Part shown: positions 6,725 through 9,174 of the stretch, in pieces | Numbering within the stretch: position 1 is the stretch's first letter | Layout: each line of letters starts with the position of its first letter | Assembly (NCBI GenBank): GCA_945485625.1 | Contig: CALYSH010000040.1 | Coordinates: 1 to 9,174, forward strand | Direction: 5' to 3' | Source: an uncultured Lachnospiraceae bacterium | GTDB taxonomy: Bacteria > Bacillota > Clostridia > Lachnospirales > Lachnospiraceae | DNA: 9,174 nt | Made by a program: the position numbers and the translations under genes | The notes under the pieces: model-generated | What the model saw: the letters and a program-made list of their open reading frames with translations, nothing else | Databases searched by the model: none | What the model was told of the DNA's origin: nothing

Positions 6725-8626
6725 TTATTCTCCCAAATAAACTACCTCTTCCGTATATTTCCGTTCCATATCATGTCGTTTTTTTCGATTCTCCACCGTA
6801 TCAAAAACGATGGAAAAATCATAGCCCTCCGGATAAAGCTCCGTAGCCGCCACATGAAGCTTTACTCTCTTATGATTGATCCAAATCTTTTTATTCGGCA
6901 TCTGAACCCGGAGTACACCCTTCTCGTTGATGGGTTCACATACGATGCCAATCTTTTTATCCGGATAGACCATTACGCTGTCTCCGATGTGGTATTTTTC
7001 TTTTAAACCGGTCTGTGCTTTTACCGTCTTATGCTTTGCAATCCTGTTTCCATTGCGCTTCCCAAAAGAGGTCTCCGGCTTTTGGAATACATACTCCTCT
7101 ACCGCATCCTCCCCATATGCAGCAGCAATGGCTACTCGAAGCATCTCATTGGGCATCCCAAGTCTGTCCGCAATATAAAAGGCACAGCTCTCCCCCGCCT
7201 CACCGATAATCATCTGATAGGTAGGACGCAATGTTTCCTTGTCAAACACCATACGCGCGTTGAGCACATCCTCCGTCCGGTTTGCGTACTCCTTTACCTC
7301 CGGATAATGGGTGGTCACCAGGAAATTTGCCCCACTCCCGCGAAGTTCCTCCAGAATCGCGATGGCAATCCCCATGCCCTCTGCCGGGTCCGTTCCCGAG
7401 CCCAGTTCATCCATAATGACAAAGCTGTCCGCATTAGCCTCCTTCAGGATTTCCAGCACATTGGTAATATGTGCGGAAAACGTGGACAGATTCTCAGACA
7501 GATTCTGACCATCGCCAATATCACACAGATATGCACTGTTCATACAAATATCTGCCTGCTTACAGGTCACATGCAGACCACACTGCGCCATGATACAATT
7601 TAACATAACCGTCTTAATCGCTACCGTTTTCCCGCCTGTATTGGGACCGGTGATTACAATTCCGCGCGCCTCTTCTCCGATATCAAACTGCAGCGGAACA
7701 GCAGTTGCCTTATCCATCAACGGATGCCTTGCCTCCTCCAAATGGATTCTACGGCCGGTATTGATTGCAGGCTCTGATGCATCCATATCAATACTCAGCT
7801 TCCCTTTTGAAAAGATAAAATCCAGCTTTTCAATCATCTCCAGATTTGCCATCAATACCTCTGCGGAAGAAAGGACCATGGCAGAAATTGTATACAGAAT
7901 ACGATACACCTCATTCTCCTCATCCAGACGCAGCATGGATAATTCCTCATAATATTTGGAAACGCCTGTCGGTTCGATAAACAAGGTGCTTCCTGTGGCA
8001 GACTTGTCAATGACACTTCCTGCGATTTTCAGCTTACAATCCTTCTTTACCGGAAGACAGATTCTGCCGTTTCGGAGTGTATAATAATTGTCCGCCATGC
8101 AGTCCTTATGGGTACGTATTATCTGCTCCGCCTTCTGCTTCATCTGTTCTTCGCAATGTATGATGCTGTTTCTGATCTGTCCCAATTCCCTGGAAGCATA
8201 GTCATCCACTGCCCCATTGCGTATCTTGCCGCAGATTTCTTCCCGCAGTTCACTGACCGGGTCAAGATTCTCCTCATAAAACGCCAGAGAATTTTGAAGC
8301 ACTTTGCCTCTGTCCAGATAATCCTTTAATCGCCTGACTGCCACCAGCACCTTTTCAACACGCTCCAGCTGATAGGGACTTAGGCACTCTCCCTTTTCCG
8401 CAATCAACAACACATCCTTCACTTCAGAAATATTCTGAAGCGGCGGTGTCCCAATCTTCTCAATCAGTTCCCTGGCATCGGAAGTGTCCCTGAGCTGCTT
8501 TCTCAATTCGTCCTCCGAAAAGCACACATCCGCTTTCCGAATTCTTTCTGCCGCACTTTCTGTCACAGCCAGTTCAGCCCACATTTCTTTTACTTTATCA
8601 AATTCAATCTGTCTTTCTATATTCAT
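6725..8626 (-). CDS. MutS2-like ATPase lacking the Smr domain
   Basis: From ATG 8626 the protein has 633 residues. The start (MNIERQIEFDKVKEMWAELA) and the first 300 residues look like the MutS2 core and lever. The ATPase follows: Walker A GPNTGGKT (about 326-333), Walker B with FVIMDELGSGTDPAEG (about 400-416), and TTHYPEVKEYA. After a short linker, residues about 540-585 (YHIGDSVMV, KKIGIV, KRVKLH) resemble the KOW domain of MutS2. B. subtilis MutS2 is about 785 residues and ends in an Smr nuclease domain. Here the chain ends soon after the KOW-like part, with no Smr domain visible. MutS2 was studied as a recombination suppressor and more recently as a factor that splits collided ribosomes; the second role needs the ATPase and KOW parts kept here. 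AAAGGA lies 8 nt upstream of ATG 8626; a TTG at 8644 overlaps that site. An attenuator-like leader precedes it. Confidence 0.92.
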   Translation of the reverse strand: MNIERQIEFDKVKEMWAELAVTESAAERIRKADVCFSEDELRKQLRDTSDARELIEKIGTPPLQNISEVKDVLLIAEKGECLSPYQLERVEKVLVAVRRLKDYLDRGKVLQNSLAFYEENLDPVSELREEICGKIRNGAVDDYASRELGQIRNSIIHCEEQMKQKAEQIIRTHKDCMADNYYTLRNGRICLPVKKDCKLKIAGSVIDKSATGSTLFIEPTGVSKYYEELSMLRLDEENEVYRILYTISAMVLSSAEVLMANLEMIEKLDFIFSKGKLSIDMDASEPAINTGRRIHLEEARHPLMDKATAVPLQFDIGEEARGIVITGPNTGGKTVAIKTVMLNCIMAQCGLHVTCKQADICMNSAYLCDIGDGQNLSENLSTFSAHITNVLEILKEANADSFVIMDELGSGTDPAEGMGIAIAILEELRGSGANFLVTTHYPEVKEYANRTEDVLNARMVFDKETLRPTYQMIIGEAGESCAFYIADRLGMPNEMLRVAIAAAYGEDAVEEYVFQKPETSFGKRNGNRIAKHKTVKAQTGLKEKYHIGDSVMVYPDKKIGIVCEPINEKGVLRVQMPNKKIWINHKRVKLHVAATELYPEGYDFSIVFDTVENRKKRHDMERKYTEEVVYLGE

Positions 8627-8660
8627 TGTACTGTTCCTTTCCAATATCGTTTCCCCTTAC

Positions 8661-8707
8661 AAACAAAAGACCATAAATACCCTAAATGCATTAAGATACC
8701 ATGGTCT
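8661..8707 (-). terminator. Intrinsic terminator in the leader of the MutS2-like gene (attenuator)
   Basis: The outer stem AGACCAT/ATGGTCT (8707-8701 with 8674-8668) continues, after a small internal loop, into an 8-pair inner stem around TGCAT. TTTGTTT (8667-8661) follows. It lies between the promoter at 8940-8968 and the gene start at 8626, so it must be passed for expression. The 5' arm can instead pair upstream: 8713-8703 (GAAGAGAGACC) with 8742-8729 (GGTCATGCTCTTTC), a plausible antiterminator that excludes the terminator. Confidence 0.75.
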
Positions 8708-8875
8708 CTCTTCGGTTCCCAATCATCAGAAAGAGCATGACCATACAGCCATGCTCCGATTCACAAGGGAAATAATCCACAATATAAAGCAATTGTAAGG
8801 TGAAAACGTTGACAACTCATGGTCAACAAATGGGCAGACTCCAAGCCAGACCCTTGGAAATCCTCCCGGCAATAT

Positions 8876-8914
8876 TTATTTTGCACTTTTCTCCATTACA
8901 ACCACAGGTGACAT
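8876..8914 (-). CDS. 12-residue leader peptide upstream of the MutS2-like gene
   Basis: The ORF encodes MSPVVVMEKSAK and ends at TAA 8878-8876. GGAGG (8925-8921) lies 6 nt before the ATG, an optimal spacing, and the promoter puts the transcript start about 20 nt upstream of the ATG. The length, the strong ribosome binding site and the place before a terminator suggest it is translated for regulation rather than for its product. The PVVxME pattern reminds me of leader peptides before ribosome-protection tet genes and ABC-F genes, but I cannot verify that likeness here. Confidence 0.6.
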   Translation of the reverse strand: MSPVVVMEKSAK

Positions 8915-8939
8915 ACAAATCCTCCATTAATTATCTGTT

Positions 8940-8968
8940 ATTATATTGCAAAACCAGCCATCCGTCAA
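8940..8968 (-). promoter_or_regulatory. Strong sigma-A promoter of the MutS2-like gene and leader
   Basis: A -35 TTGACG (8963-8968), a 17-nt spacer and a perfect -10 TATAAT (8940-8945) lie on the minus strand, 43 nt after the TraX stop. A start near 8934 leaves a leader of about 308 nt before the ATG at 8626. Such a strong promoter followed by a terminator is typical of genes controlled after initiation. Confidence 0.85.
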
Positions 8969-9011
8969 GCCCGGCATCCCAACTCCTTCCAATATCCGGT
9001 TTTCATCCACT

Positions 9012-9170
9012 TTATCTCACGCATTGCCATATCAAATAAAGTATCAGCAAATGCACCGGATAAAATGCGTAGCAAACATACTGAAATGCCTTTGAATGAT
9101 ATCCCTGACGTCCATTATAAAGCCAGATTGGAATCAGCGAGAATGGGAAATGCCATACTACCGATACAAG
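9012..9170 (-). pseudogene. 3' end of a TraX-family membrane protein gene, apparently frameshifted at the window edge
   Basis: Fifty-two sense codons end at TAA 9014-9012. The translation carries the C-terminal signature of TraX-family proteins: FSLIPIWLYNGRQG, then YAFYPVHLLILYLI. TraX proteins are multi-pass membrane proteins related to acyltransferase family 3; the founder acetylates F-pilin, while chromosomal clostridial members have no firm role. Going upstream, this frame meets TGA at 9173-9171, so it cannot continue into the rest of a normal TraX protein of about 220-250 residues. The neighbouring frame is open to the edge and reads CIGSMAF just before the FSLIPI block. Dropping one T from the TTTCCC at 9154-9149 would join the two. 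A true pseudogene and a sequencing error both fit. No clear terminator follows the stop. Confidence 0.6.
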
Positions 9171-9174
9171 TCAA

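Larger units (their letters stand above)
8661..8934 (-). promoter_or_regulatory. Regulatory leader (probable ribosome-mediated attenuator) of the MutS2-like gene
   Basis: About 270 nt of transcribed leader lie between the predicted start near 8934 and the terminator end. In order it holds a 12-codon ORF with a good ribosome binding site (8914-8876), a hairpin CCAAG/CTTGG (8857-8841), a hairpin GTTGAC/GTCAAC (8827-8808), a hairpin GAGCATG/CATGCTC (8756-8733), and the terminator. The last hairpin and the terminator both compete with an alternative pairing of 8742-8729 with 8713-8703. A short translated ORF plus mutually exclusive hairpins and a terminator is the layout of leaders that switch on antibiotic-resistance or ribosome-rescue genes when ribosomes stall. 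It matches no riboswitch class I know. An independent small RNA of about 270 nt is the alternative. Confidence 0.6.

Noticed and set aside
8627..8644. TTG 8644 as the start of the MutS2-like gene
   Set aside because: The AAAGGA at 8640-8635 lies within this extension and is spaced correctly for ATG 8626, whose product begins like other MutS2 proteins.
8761..8820. A second mini-ORF in the leader (ATG 8820, 19 codons)
   Set aside because: It lacks a Shine-Dalgarno and its ATG sits in the loop of the GTTGAC/GTCAAC hairpin. It could still matter for attenuation, but nothing supports its translation.
8932..8979. A 15-codon ORF starting at ATG 8977 after AAGGAG
   Set aside because: It spans the -35 and -10 elements of the leader promoter and could be translated only from TraX read-through. 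The promoter explains the sequence better.
8800..9039. A 79-codon plus-strand open frame across the MutS2 leader
   Set aside because: It is low-complexity text with no family resemblance, and it overlaps a consensus promoter, the mini-ORF and the leader hairpins on the other strand.
1..9174. CRISPR arrays, insertion sequences, attachment sites, prophage or rRNA genes
   Set aside because: I saw no regularly spaced repeats, transposase or integrase motifs, terminal inverted repeats or rRNA-like sequence. The tRNA-Leu has no visible duplicated 3' end nearby that would suggest an integration site.

Overview
The window looks like chromosome from a Gram-positive anaerobe of the class Clostridia, most likely a Lachnospiraceae relative. 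The reasons are moderate GC, AGGAGG-type ribosome binding sites, near-consensus sigma-A promoters, a tRNA gene without an encoded CCA, a clostridial-style c-di-GMP-I riboswitch, and CotH, TraX and short MutS2-like proteins. This placement is inference from gene content. Every gene I can support lies on the minus strand, so the window is best read from its right end to its left end. The plus-strand open frames are antisense shadows.

Right end to left end: (1) 9012-9170, the 3' end of a TraX-family membrane protein gene that runs into an in-frame stop at the window edge and appears frameshifted. (2) About 8661-8968, a strong promoter, a roughly 270-nt leader with a 12-codon ORF carrying a good Shine-Dalgarno, several hairpins and an intrinsic terminator, arranged like an attenuator. 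(3) 6725-8626, a MutS2-like ATPase that keeps the ATPase core and a KOW-like C-terminal domain but has no Smr nuclease domain. (4) 6574-6721, a promoter, a c-di-GMP-I (GEMM) riboswitch and an intrinsic terminator. (5) 4723-6558, a diguanylate cyclase with a LacI-type ligand-binding sensor domain, closed by a perfect terminator at 4688-4716. (6) 4596 to 700, a tight three-gene operon: an exported CotH-family protein, a membrane-anchored phosphodiester glycosidase (NAGPA) protein, and a single-pass membrane protein of unknown function with an NTF2-like tail. (7) 528-611, tRNA-Leu(CAG) with its own promoter and terminator. (8) 1-312, the start of an MBOAT (AlgI/DltB-like) O-acyltransferase gene that runs off the left edge, with its own promoter.

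Two regulatory circuits stand out. The diguanylate cyclase gene sits behind a riboswitch for its own product, while the protein lacks the usual RxxD inhibitory site, so feedback may work on the RNA rather than on the enzyme. The Smr-less MutS2 paralogue sits behind a leader-peptide and terminator arrangement typical of genes induced by stalled ribosomes. This fits the reported role of MutS2 in rescuing collided ribosomes and suggests a translation-stress-inducible ribosome rescue factor. The CotH, glycosidase and MBOAT genes point to cell-surface or polysaccharide work, but no substrate can be named. Several of the longest possible start codons are wrong: one lies inside the riboswitch and another lies upstream of the promoter.
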